Shown here: positions 33,647 through 43,460 of the stretch, one piece after another
How the letters are laid out: each line of letters starts with the position of its first letter
Position numbering within the stretch: the first letter of the stretch is position 1
NCBI GenBank assembly: GCA_022750155.1
Contig: JAKIWG010000015.1
Span: 1-55,828 of the forward strand
Length of the DNA stretch: 55,828 bases
Reading direction: 5' to 3'
Source of the DNA: Thermoplasmata archaeon
GTDB lineage: Archaea > Thermoplasmatota > Thermoplasmata > Lutacidiplasmatales > UBA184
The notes under the pieces: generated by a model
Told to the model about the DNA's origin: nothing
Databases searched by the model: none
Seen by the model: the letters and a program-made list of their open reading frames with translations, nothing else
Translations under genes and position numbers: made by a program

Positions 33647-34307
33647 CAGAGGGACCCTCGGACGGCCCGCTCGCCGTTGGCTCCGCCTCGGGCGTGCGGG
33701 GGGGACGGGCGGGCACTCGGGCCACCACGACCTTGGCCGGTCGAAGCAGCTCCTCCCCGAGCACGTACCCCTGCTGGACGATCTCCACGACGCTTCCGCT
33801 GGGATAGGCCGAAGTGGCCGGCGCCTCGGCGACCGCCTCCATGGTGGCCGACTGGAACGGCGTTCCGGTGCGCGCCACCGACTCGACGTGCTCCGTTCGG
33901 AGGAACTTCTCCCACTCCCGGATCAGCAACTCGATCCCCTGGCGGATGGGGTCGCGGGCGGGGAGGTGCTGGACCGCCTCGCGAGCCCTCTGAGAGGCCT
34001 CGAAGATGGGGAGAAGCTGCTGGAGGATCCTCGCCCGTCCCTCGCGCAGGGATTGGCCCCGCTCTCGCTCCGCACGGCGCCGGAAGTTCTCGAAGTCCGC
34101 GAACAGATATCGAAACTGGCTCTCCCACGGCTCGACCGGGGGGGCCGGAGCCGGCGCGACGGGGGGCTCGACGGGGGCCTGGGTCGAGTCCACGGCCGGC
34201 GTCTCGGCGGCTCCCTCCGGCTCTTCCGATCGGGGCGAGGCGGGGGGCAACTCCTCCGGGCTCCTCGGCGTCCCACCCTTCCGGGGAACTTTCTCTTCCT
34301 CCGGCAT
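33639..34307 (-). CDS. grpE: GrpE nucleotide exchange factor
   Basis: 222 residues from ATG 34307. After a Pro/Ala/Glu-rich tail come the coiled-coil signature FADFENFRRRAERE and the C-terminal beta-wing GYVLGEELLRPAKVVVAR, both typical of GrpE. It releases ADP from DnaK. dnaK and dnaJ, often adjacent in archaea that acquired the bacterial system, are not in the window. A TATA box (minus-strand CAAATAGCAT) 28 bases upstream of 34307 supports this start rather than 34355. Confidence 0.93.
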   Translation of the reverse strand: MPEEEKVPRKGGTPRSPEELPPASPRSEEPEGAAETPAVDSTQAPVEPPVAPAPAPPVEPWESQFRYLFADFENFRRRAERERGQSLREGRARILQQLLPIFEASQRAREAVQHLPARDPIRQGIELLIREWEKFLRTEHVESVARTGTPFQSATMEAVAEAPATSAYPSGSVVEIVQQGYVLGEELLRPAKVVVARVPARPPRTPEAEPTASGPSEGPSVG

Positions 34308-34330
34308 CGATCGACTCCGACCACCTAAGG

Positions 34331-34340
34331 ATGCTATTTG
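34331..34340 (-). promoter_or_regulatory. TATA box of the grpE operon
   Basis: The minus strand reads CAAATAGCAT, centred 28 bases before ATG 34307; a leaderless transcript is implied. It should drive grpE, HMG-CoA reductase and pdxT together because the three genes overlap. Confidence 0.55.
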
Positions 34341-34508
34341 ATTCTTGGGGCGCACCGCCGAGGGCCCGCTCGTCGCGCCCTGGACCGGGAGCAGTTTCCG
34401 GGGGTTTCAGTGGCCGCAACCCGTCCGGTCCCGGGCCCCTGCACCCCCTCGTCGGAGGCGGGTCCGGCGGGCATCCCGGCCCCCACCGGTTTCCGCCGGC
34501 AGAATACG

Positions 34509-34517
34509 CTTATAATG
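34509..34517 (+). promoter_or_regulatory. TATA box of gyrB
   Basis: CTTATAATG lies about 50 bases before the TTG start at 34563, leaving a 5' leader of roughly 25 bases. The leader carries GGGAGG at 34551-34556, seven bases before the TTG, so this gene uses a Shine-Dalgarno start, unlike many leaderless neighbours. Confidence 0.6.
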
Positions 34518-34535
34518 CGCCCCCGGCTGAGATAG

Positions 34536-36476
<1,941 letters not shown>

Positions 36477-36499
36477 CGAGGCGACAGGACGCATCGACC

Positions 36500-37474
36500 G
36501 TGTCGGTCACGACCCTTCCGGAGGCGTTGAAGGCGCTCGGGCGAGCGCCCGAGGAGCCCCCCCGGCGGGCCGTGATCCATGGCCCCTCGGGGAGCCTCGT
36601 GACCCTCGCGCGCCTCGACCCGGAACACGGGATCGCGTACGTCGGCGTGTGGGTGGGCCGGGAGGGGGTTCGGTTCCTCGGGGCGCCCCCGGTCTCCTCC
36701 GATGTCTCCGCCGCCCACCACCTGAAGGGAGACACCGCGACCCTGTTCGATCTGTTCGCCGAAACGGCCCGCAGCCTGCTCGAGCGGATCGAGGAGGTCG
36801 ACACCGAGCTCGCCACGCTCCAGCAGAAGGGTCGGTCCGTGGCCCTCTCGGAGGTCTGGGCCCTCCAGCGTCGCATCGCGGGGTTGCGAGCTCTCGGCGG
36901 CCACGCCATCGTCGCGGCCGCCGAATGCGAGGGGCCTTTGTCCGGTTCGTTCCCGGGGCTCGCGGACGCGCTCCCGCCGCTCCTCGCGCAGTTGCGCGGG
37001 GTGCAGGAGCTCGCCGGAAGCGTTCAGCAGTCCCTGAGCGACCTCATCCTACTGCGGAACGCGGAGGAGTCCAACCGGATCGCGGACGCGGCCAACCAGC
37101 TCTCGCGGACCTCCAACCGGATCGCCGCCCTCGCGAACACTTCGAACATCCGGATGCTCGGGATCACGTACATCGCACTCCTCCTCGGGTTGGTGAGCGC
37201 CGTCGTGCTGATCCCCAACACCGGTGCGACCATCCTCGGCATGCCCTCCGCGGGTTGGGTCCCCGGGCTCTGGGTGGACGCGATCCTCGTCGTGCTCGCG
37301 GTCGTCCCGCTCGCGCTCGTCTTCTCGCGGGGTTGGGTGCTCGACCTCCTACGGGGCCTCAAGTCGTCCGAACTGCGCACCTCCGAGGGACTCGGCGACC
37401 TCCCGGAGCTGCCTCCGGAAGAGCCGCTTTCCCGGACGGGTCCAGTGGCCGACCCACCTCGTACTCCCCCCTGA
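36500..37474 (+). CDS. CorA-like two-helix membrane protein without the GMN signature
   Basis: 324 residues from GTG 36500. A soluble alpha/beta region is followed by long charged helices (LLERIEEVDTELATLQQ; ADAANQLSRTSNRIAALAN) and two C-terminal membrane segments (MLGITYIALLLGLVSAVVLI and LWVDAILVVLAVVPLALVF). That layout is the CorA magnesium-channel architecture. The Gly-Met-Asn selectivity motif expected after the first segment is missing; the loop reads PNTGATILGMPSAG. It may transport another ion or be only distantly related. It directly follows gyrB and is probably cotranscribed with it. Confidence 0.5.
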   Translation: MSVTTLPEALKALGRAPEEPPRRAVIHGPSGSLVTLARLDPEHGIAYVGVWVGREGVRFLGAPPVSSDVSAAHHLKGDTATLFDLFAETARSLLERIEEVDTELATLQQKGRSVALSEVWALQRRIAGLRALGGHAIVAAAECEGPLSGSFPGLADALPPLLAQLRGVQELAGSVQQSLSDLILLRNAEESNRIADAANQLSRTSNRIAALANTSNIRMLGITYIALLLGLVSAVVLIPNTGATILGMPSAGWVPGLWVDAILVVLAVVPLALVFSRGWVLDLLRGLKSSELRTSEGLGDLPELPPEEPLSRTGPVADPPRTPP

Positions 37475-37604
37475 GCCGCACCGGAGCGCCCCCGGGGTGT
37501 TCCTCCTCTCCGGCCCGGCCGATCTTTCCGGACGGTCCGCCCTGGTCCGGATTTCCCGGTCGCGTTTCCCAAACGCTAAGGGGAGGCCCGTCGCTCGCTC
37601 GGCC

Positions 37605-38912
37605 ATGACCGGCCCCGGCGCGACGGTGTTCGAGAACGGCCTGCTGGTGACCCAGGATGGGGCCCGACGGGTCCTGCGGGGTTCGATGCGTGTCGAGGAG
37701 GGCCGGATCACCGAGATCGGGCCGACCGTGAGTACCCACGGCGCGGAGCGCGTCGACGCGAGCGGGTTCGCCCTGGTCCCGGGATTCATCAACACGCACC
37801 AGCACGTCGCGATGTCGATCCTCCGTGGGATCGCCGACGACCGGGACCTGGGCGCGTTCCTTGAGGTCCTGTTCGCCGTCGACGCGAAACGGACCGAAGC
37901 CGACCTCGAGGCGGGGGCCGCGGCGGGGATCGCCGAGATGCTCCTGTCGGGGACCACGACGTTCCTCGACCTCTACTATGGCGAGGACGCGATCGCCCGC
38001 GCCGTCGAGCGGCTCGGGATCCGAGGCTACCTCGGCTGGGCGGTCCTTGACCCGGCGATGACGACGCAGAAGGGGGTCCCGGTCGACAACGCCCGCGCAT
38101 TCATCCGCCGATGGAAGGACCACGCACGGGTCCATCCCCTGGTGGCGCCCCAAGGGGTCTACGTATGCGGGGAGGAGACGTGGCGCAAGGCCCGCGAGGT
38201 CGCCGAATCCGAGGGGACGCTGGTCCACTACCATCTCTCCGAGACCCGCCGGGAGGTCCACGAGCACGAGGCGAAGACCGGACTGCGGCCCCCGATATGG
38301 CTCGACAAGATCGGATTCCTCGGACCCCACCAGGTCGCGGCGCACTGCGTGTGGCTCACCCGCCGCGAGGTCGAGCTGCTCGCCAACCACCACGTCGGCG
38401 TCGCCCACTGCCCGAACTCGAACCTGAAGCTGGCCACGGGAGGGGTATGTCCGGTGACCGACCTACGGGCCGCGGGGGCGGTGGTCGCGCTCGGCACCGA
38501 CTCGACGGCGAGCAACAACTCGCTCTCGATGCTCCGGGAGATGCATTCCGCGGGCCTCCTCCAGAAACACCAGCGATGGGACGCGGCGGCGCTCTCCGCC
38601 CAGACCCTGCTCGACATGGCGACCATCGAGGGCGCGCGCGTGCTCGGGCGGGAGGCGGACCTGGGTTCGCTCGCCCCTGGGAAACGGGCCGACTTCTCGC
38701 TGTTCCGTCTCGACCACCCGACGCTGGTTCCCGCCCGCCCTGAGGCGATCGTCTCCCACCTCGCCTACTCCGCCTCGGAGGAGGCCGTCGATTCGGTCTA
38801 CGTCGAGGGCGAGTGCCTGGTCCGCCACCGGGAGTTGGTCCGCGAACCGTGGCCATCGATCCGCCGCTCCGCCGAGCAGGCCGCCGACACCCTCTGGCCT
38901 GCCGCGAAGTAG
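37605..38912 (+). CDS. Amidohydrolase, ATZ/TRZ-type deaminase (S-adenosylhomocysteine/5'-deoxyadenosine deaminase-like)
   Basis: 435 residues from ATG 37605. Metal ligands are seen in FINTHQHVAMS (HxH), HYHLSE, AAHCVWL and the Asp of ALGTDSTASNN; HCPNSNLKLA is a typical block of this deaminase group. In archaea related enzymes deaminate S-adenosylhomocysteine, methylthioadenosine or 5'-deoxyadenosine, recycling purine products of SAM chemistry. Exact substrate not readable. Glu in EMHS and the C-terminal GSLAPGKRADFSLF are family features. The next gene converges with one base between the stops. Confidence 0.88.
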   Translation: MTGPGATVFENGLLVTQDGARRVLRGSMRVEEGRITEIGPTVSTHGAERVDASGFALVPGFINTHQHVAMSILRGIADDRDLGAFLEVLFAVDAKRTEADLEAGAAAGIAEMLLSGTTTFLDLYYGEDAIARAVERLGIRGYLGWAVLDPAMTTQKGVPVDNARAFIRRWKDHARVHPLVAPQGVYVCGEETWRKAREVAESEGTLVHYHLSETRREVHEHEAKTGLRPPIWLDKIGFLGPHQVAAHCVWLTRREVELLANHHVGVAHCPNSNLKLATGGVCPVTDLRAAGAVVALGTDSTASNNSLSMLREMHSAGLLQKHQRWDAAALSAQTLLDMATIEGARVLGREADLGSLAPGKRADFSLFRLDHPTLVPARPEAIVSHLAYSASEEAVDSVYVEGECLVRHRELVREPWPSIRRSAEQAADTLWPAAK

Positions 38913-38913
38913 G

Positions 38914-39609
38914 TCAGACCGGCCCAGGGGACCGCCCGCTCTGCCGGACGACGAGCTCGAGCGCGTCCAACAAACGGGGCCCGAGCCGTTCGGGAATGGG
39001 AGCCTCCACCAGCTCGACCAGTGCGGTGGTTCGGCGCTCGAGCTCGTCGAGGGGGACCTCGAACAGCTCGCTCAGACGGGCCCGGTCGATCGTCCGGGCG
39101 ATCATCCCCTGATGCAGCAGGGCCTGGCGGGTGACGTGCTGGGCCGCTCCACCGAGGGCGCGTCCCTGGACGGTCAGAACGTGGCCGCGCGGACCGAGCA
39201 AGCAGAACTCCTCGGAGAGGTCCATCGGCGGGGACCAGACGCCGGGGACTCCGACGGCGCCCAGGGCATCGACCACTCCTTGGCCCAGCCGGGGATATGC
39301 GCAGGTGAAGTCCGTACCCACCAGGGGGTGGCTCCGGGGCACGACCACGGACCAGACGAGGTCCCCCGGCCGGTGCAGGATCCCCGTGCCGCGCGTCGTG
39401 CGCCGAACGACCCGGAGGTTCGCACGCGCCGCGCGGGTGAAGACGGCATCCGTCTCGCGCTGGGCCACTCCGACGGAGACCGCCTCGTCGGTCAGGACGG
39501 CGACCCGGACCGCCGGCGCTCCGGCCCGCAGGAGCTCCTCATCTCGACGCATGTTCGCGCCGCTGTCGATCGGCCCGTCCCACAATGCGAGCGGTTCGGG
39601 GTCGGGCAC
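38914..39609 (-). CDS. Lipoate-protein ligase/octanoyltransferase-like protein lacking the catalytic lysine
   Basis: 231 residues from GTG 39609, giving the LplA-type opening LWDGPIDSGANMRRDEELL. The lipoyl-pocket block reads RRTTRGTGILHRPGDLVWSV (family RR-x-GGG-x-V-H-x-GDL-N-S). The usual catalytic segment G-R-K-x-x-G-S-A is here GRALGGAAQH, so the lysine that forms the lipoyl-AMP or acyl contact is Ala. QALLHQGMIA follows as in active homologues. It may be a biotin/lipoate-fold protein with altered activity, an LplA partner, or a degenerate enzyme. A longer frame runs to 39747. Confidence 0.7.
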   Translation of the reverse strand: MPDPEPLALWDGPIDSGANMRRDEELLRAGAPAVRVAVLTDEAVSVGVAQRETDAVFTRAARANLRVVRRTTRGTGILHRPGDLVWSVVVPRSHPLVGTDFTCAYPRLGQGVVDALGAVGVPGVWSPPMDLSEEFCLLGPRGHVLTVQGRALGGAAQHVTRQALLHQGMIARTIDRARLSELFEVPLDELERRTTALVELVEAPIPERLGPRLLDALELVVRQSGRSPGPV

Positions 39610-39701
39610 CTTCCACGCAACTCCACGACGCGGAAAACTCTCGCGCGCGAGGTACCTCAGGACTTCGAAACGTTTTGAGGGGAGGTGGGGTTCGTATCGG
39701 C

Positions 39702-40253
39702 ATGGCCGAGATCGGTTTGTTCGACCTCCACCCCGGAGACCCCGCACCCCGGTTCTCCCTCCCCGATGTCGAGGGGGTCCCCCGCACGCTCGAGGAGTTT
39801 CAGGGGAGCCCGTACCTTCTGGTCGTCTTCTGGTGCAACCACTGCCCGTACGTCCAGGCCTGGGAGCAGCGGATGATCGACCTCGCCACCGAGTACCAGC
39901 CTCGCGGCGTGCAAGTCGTGCTCATCAATGCGAACGACGGGGTCGCGTACCCGGACGACCGGATGTCAGCCATGGTCGAGCGGGCCCGTCTGAAGCACTA
40001 CCCATTCCCGTACCTGAGGGACGAAAGCCAGGCGGTCGCCCATGCGTATGGGGCGCGGGTCACCCCCCACCCGATGCTCTTCGGACCGGATCGACGCCTG
40101 CTGTTCCAGGGAAGGATCGACGACCGCCACGACGCCCCGGAGCGGGTGCAGCACCGATACCTGCGCGAGGCACTCGATGCGGTGCTCGCCGGCAAGCCGG
40201 TGGCCGCCGCCGAACTACCGGTCCTCGGCTGCTCCGTCAAGTGGAAGCCCTGA
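39702..40253 (+). CDS. Thioredoxin-fold redoxin (AhpC/TSA-like, CxxC)
   Basis: 183 residues from ATG 39702. PGDPAPRFSLPDVEG is the redoxin N-terminus; the active site is FWCNHCPYVQAWE with Cys45 and Cys48; VTPHPMLFGPDRRL holds the cis-Pro and GRIDD follows. Such proteins act in thiol-disulfide exchange or peroxide reduction in the cytoplasm; no signal peptide is present. Its last 39 bases overlap the 3' end of the convergent nop5 gene. The start is supported by GGGGAGG upstream (about 39675-39681). Confidence 0.86.
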   Translation: MAEIGLFDLHPGDPAPRFSLPDVEGVPRTLEEFQGSPYLLVVFWCNHCPYVQAWEQRMIDLATEYQPRGVQVVLINANDGVAYPDDRMSAMVERARLKHYPFPYLRDESQAVAHAYGARVTPHPMLFGPDRRLLFQGRIDDRHDAPERVQHRYLREALDAVLAGKPVAAAELPVLGCSVKWKP

Positions 40254-41276
40254 ACCGGGCTCCGCGCGACGGGCCGCCTTCGGTTTGCCCTGCGACCGGA
40301 TCACGTCCCGCCGGGTCCGGAAGGCCACGCCGAGCTCGGCGTGGAGGGGAGAGCCCTGCTGGTCCATGCGGGCAGCGATAGCGACCTTGCCGGCGAGCGC
40401 CCGGGCCAGCTTTCCCCGCGACTTGCGGGGCGCGCTGTGAAGGTCCGGATGGAGGAACAGGAGGCCATGGCGCGGGGGCGGGGCCCGTCCGCGCAGGTGC
40501 TCGAAGAACGCTCGCTCCGCGCCGAGCACCTGGATGGTGCTGGCCGGAAGCCGTGCCATCCTCGCGAGGCCGCCGGCCTGGGCGAGCATGCGGGCGGCGA
40601 GCAGCGGACCGAGGAGCGCGGAGAGGTTCGGCGCCTTCTTCGGCAGGGCACCGGTGATCGCCGATTCCATCCCCTCGCGGGTCCGGAACGCCTCCAGATA
40701 GAGCCTCGCCAACTCGCGGCGCGCGACGGCGAGCTCCGCGTCGGCGCCGGGAAGCACGGGGTCTCCGTCCCCGCTTCCCTCGACCAGGCGCCGCGCGATC
40801 GATCTCACCGAACCCTCCTCGGTCTCCTCGACCACCGGCGCGTCGCGCGAGATCCAGCTGGTCAGCCGTTCGCCGAGAAGATTGACGGTCGCGTCGAGGT
40901 CACCCATTGCCCGGACCGCTTCCTCGATGTGGATCGAAGGGTCCCAGGCGGCCCGGAGCGCCTCCTCCGCTTCCTCGAGGAGCAGCTCGCGCCACCCCAC
41001 CCGGAGAGCCGGTGGGGGAGGGGGAGGGAGCGCCCCGGTCTCCGCGTCGAAGATGACCCCCGGAACGGAGGCGAACCTCCGGTCCCGCGTGAGCACCTTC
41101 GCCCCGTTCGCGTGCCCGATGAGTTCCGCCTCCTCCGGCGCGATCCCTCCCGCCCGACGGCTGCGAAGTCGCTCTCGGAGGGATTCCGTTCCTTCGGGGA
41201 AGAGGCCGGCGCGGACCACCCGGCCCTCGTCGACGAGGAACGCCCCGTACCAGGTGCTGACCAGGCTGAGCGGCAT
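40215..41276 (-). CDS. nop5: Nop5/Nop56-58 family C/D-box sRNP core protein
   Basis: 353 residues. The N-terminal fibrillarin-binding region (WYGAFLVDEGRVVRAGLFPEG) leads to a coiled coil and the NOP domain: APNLSALLGPLLAARMLAQAGGL (read across residues 217-239), LPASTIQVLGAE, and HGLLFLHPDLHSAPRKSRGK. It scaffolds L7Ae and fibrillarin on C/D-box guide RNAs for 2'-O-methylation of rRNA. The fibrillarin gene, usually adjacent, is not here. The end is basic and overlaps the redoxin gene. It follows the SDR start region with its own gene 13 bases upstream of the SDR stop. Confidence 0.92.
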   Translation of the reverse strand: MPLSLVSTWYGAFLVDEGRVVRAGLFPEGTESLRERLRSRRAGGIAPEEAELIGHANGAKVLTRDRRFASVPGVIFDAETGALPPPPPPALRVGWRELLLEEAEEALRAAWDPSIHIEEAVRAMGDLDATVNLLGERLTSWISRDAPVVEETEEGSVRSIARRLVEGSGDGDPVLPGADAELAVARRELARLYLEAFRTREGMESAITGALPKKAPNLSALLGPLLAARMLAQAGGLARMARLPASTIQVLGAERAFFEHLRGRAPPPRHGLLFLHPDLHSAPRKSRGKLARALAGKVAIAARMDQQGSPLHAELGVAFRTRRDVIRSQGKPKAARRAEPGSGLPLDGAAEDR

Positions 41277-41289
41277 GTGGGTCAGGCGC

Positions 41290-42018
41290 CTACTCGAGGC
41301 GCAGTCCTCCGTTCACGTGGAGGGTGGTGCCGGTGAGGTAGGAGGCCGAGGGCGAAGCAAGGAACGCCACGGCTTCGGCGACCTCGCGCGGGCGTGCGAT
41401 CCTCCCGAGGGGGATCGCCCGCTCCCGCTCAGCGCGGACCTCGGGCGAATCGTCGGAAAGGATGTCGGTATCCACACAACCGGGGGCCACCACATTCACC
41501 GTGATTCGAGGGGCCAGCTCGCGGGCGAGCGAACGCGCAAGTCCGAGCAGGGCGGCTTTCGCCGCCGCATAGTGGGCGCCGTGGCGGGACCCGGTGAACG
41601 CGAGGATGCTCGACACGAACACGATGCGGGCGGAGCCGGAACGATCGAGGAGCGGCAAGAGGGCCCGCGTGAGGGTGGCCGCACCATAGACGTTCGTCCT
41701 GAAGCAGGCCTCGAACTCGTCGTCCGTGAGCTCGCGGAACATCCGCCTCGGGTAGCTCCCCGCGTTGTGCACCAGCACATCGAGCTCGGGCCAGCGGCCA
41801 GAAACGGCGGCGGCCAGGGCGAGCACCTGTTCCCGGTCGGAGAGGTCCCCCCCGACCACGAACGGGTCCCGTCCTCCCGTTCGGAGCTCGGGGAGGAGCG
41901 CCTCCGCCTCGGCCCGGTGCGTATGGAAGTGGACCGCGACCTCCGCGCCCTGAGCCCCGAGCAACTTCGCGGTCTCGCGTCCGATGCCCGAGGAGGCTCC
42001 GGTGACGAGGGCGCGCAC
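41290..42018 (-). CDS. Short-chain dehydrogenase/reductase (FabG-like)
   Basis: 242 residues from GTG 42018. TGASSGIG is the NAD(P) loop, HNAG the structural motif, Ser in FVSSILAF and Tyr/Lys in HYAAAKAA the catalytic residues, and VVAPGCVDTDI the C-terminal pattern. The end LTGTTLHVNGGLRLE is typical of 3-oxoacyl-ACP reductase-type SDRs. The substrate is likely a 3-oxoacyl thioester or another keto compound; the neighbouring divergent enoyl-CoA hydratase hints at acyl-CoA metabolism. The frame to 42546 is an extension antisense to that gene. Confidence 0.9.
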   Translation of the reverse strand: MRALVTGASSGIGRETAKLLGAQGAEVAVHFHTHRAEAEALLPELRTGGRDPFVVGGDLSDREQVLALAAAVSGRWPELDVLVHNAGSYPRRMFRELTDDEFEACFRTNVYGAATLTRALLPLLDRSGSARIVFVSSILAFTGSRHGAHYAAAKAALLGLARSLARELAPRITVNVVAPGCVDTDILSDDSPEVRAERERAIPLGRIARPREVAEAVAFLASPSASYLTGTTLHVNGGLRLE

Positions 42019-42100
42019 GAGGCCCGACCGGGGCGGGCCCACATAGGCTTGTCCCCGCCATTCGCGGTGGGTTAATGAGGGTGGGCCGGGTCGCGCGGCC

Positions 42101-42985
42101 ATGCACGGGAGCCCGTCCAAGGAACTCGTCCGCCGGGAGCAGCGGGGGGCCATCGCGGTGGTCACGATCGACCATCCTCCGGTCAACGTCCTCAGCGCTG
42201 AGGTCCTGAACGCGCTCGCCGAACGTCTCGGGGAGGCGGAGGCCGACGCTTCGGCCCGGGTGGTCATCCTCGAGGGGGCCGCGCCGAAGGCGTTCGCCGC
42301 CGGTGCGAACATCCGAGAGATGACCCCGATGGGACCGAAGGAGGCCCATGTGCACGGGGGACGGGGCCAGGCGGTCACCTCGCAGATCGAGGCTCTCCCG
42401 TTGCCGGTCATCGCCGCCGTCCACGGGTCGTGCCTCGGAGGAGGGTCCGAGATCGCGATGGCCTGCGATTTCATCGTCGCGAGCGAGGACGCCGTGTTCG
42501 GCCAGCCCGAGATCAACCTCGGGGTGATGCCGGGCTGGGGGGGCACTCAACGGCTTCCCCGTCGTATCGGAACCGCCCGGGCGCGCGCCTGGATCTATCT
42601 CGGACACCCGATCCCGGCCGCCGTCGCCCTCGAGGACGGGCTGGTCTACGAGGTCGTTCCGCGGGCGGAGCTGTCGAACGCGGCAATGCGGCTTGCGGGC
42701 GAGCTCGCCACGAAGTCTGCGCTCGGTCTCGCCGCCGCGAAGTACGCGATCCAGCACGCCGTGCACCCTTCGCTTCGCGAAGGGCTCGAGTACGAGCTCT
42801 CGCTCTGGCAGCAGCTGTTCGGCACGCCGGACCAGCGCGCCGGGATGGCGGCGTTCCTCGAAAAGAAGGCATGGACCCCCGCCGATCGCACCGAATGGGC
42901 CCGGGACTCGGCCGCATTCCCGTGGGGCATCCGGCCGGAGCGCGCGCGGGGTCGGAGGGAACCAGAGGCAAAGGGGATGAACTGA
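42101..42985 (+). CDS. Enoyl-CoA hydratase/isomerase (crotonase) family protein
   Basis: 294 residues. AFAAGANIREM is the first oxyanion-hole segment, HGSCLGGGSEIAMACDF the second, and GQPEINLGVMPGWGGTQRLP contains the conserved Glu of hydratases. In crotonases hydration uses two glutamates; SCLGGGSEIAMA has one at the normal place and PEINLG the other. It likely hydrates a 2-enoyl-CoA. It is divergent from the SDR, 82 bases apart. The C-terminal 25 residues are Arg/Pro-rich and may be unstructured. Confidence 0.92.
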   Translation: MHGSPSKELVRREQRGAIAVVTIDHPPVNVLSAEVLNALAERLGEAEADASARVVILEGAAPKAFAAGANIREMTPMGPKEAHVHGGRGQAVTSQIEALPLPVIAAVHGSCLGGGSEIAMACDFIVASEDAVFGQPEINLGVMPGWGGTQRLPRRIGTARARAWIYLGHPIPAAVALEDGLVYEVVPRAELSNAAMRLAGELATKSALGLAAAKYAIQHAVHPSLREGLEYELSLWQQLFGTPDQRAGMAAFLEKKAWTPADRTEWARDSAAFPWGIRPERARGRREPEAKGMN

Positions 42986-43008
42986 GGCGACTCCCGCGAA
43001 CCGCAGAT

Positions 43009-43081
43009 GCCGCGGTGGCTCAGCTGGCAGAGCGGCTCCTTGGTAAGGAGCAGGTCGAGGGTTCGAACCCCTCCCGCGGCT
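43009..43081 (+). tRNA. tRNA-Thr, anticodon GGT
   Basis: Acceptor GCCGCGG/CCGCGGC with discriminator T, anticodon stem GCTCC/GGAGC around loop TTGGTAA (anticodon GGT), T-arm GAGGG-TTCGAAC-CCCTC. 73 bases, no intron, no encoded CCA. It starts 24 bases after the crotonase gene. Confidence 0.95.
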
Positions 43082-43460
43082 TTGGGAACCAATTCGGCAT
43101 GCCCATGCCCTCCGAAGCGACGGGGGAGGGGCGGGGACGATGGCGGCGCGGTGACTGGGTGAATCGCCTGAGATGCGCCCGGAAATCCTAGTAGGTCCCC
43201 CCGATCGAGGGAGAGTCGCCTCGACCCGAGGCCTTCTGGGAAGAAGGGGGGGTCGCACGCGATTTGCCGCCACCTCCGACGTCCACCGGTCCGGGTCGTT
43301 CTCGAAAGAGCCGGCATCCCCGGGCTCGGATGCTCGCTGCGGCAACCGAGCGCACTGAGGGAGGACGCGGTCGGGGGCCAGACCGCGATGATGGAGGGCC
43401 GACTGCGGGACCCAGGAGGGGCACGAACGACCTTGTAGGCGAGAGGAGTATCCCGCGACC
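43082..43460. other. Spacer after tRNA-Thr, no gene recognised
   Basis: About 380 GC-rich bases. Frames crossing it are Arg/Pro/Gly-rich and run antisense or out of phase, without protein character. No tRNA, riboswitch or repeat array is seen. GAGAGGAG near 43441-43448 may serve as ribosome binding site for the following GTG start. Confidence 0.4.
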
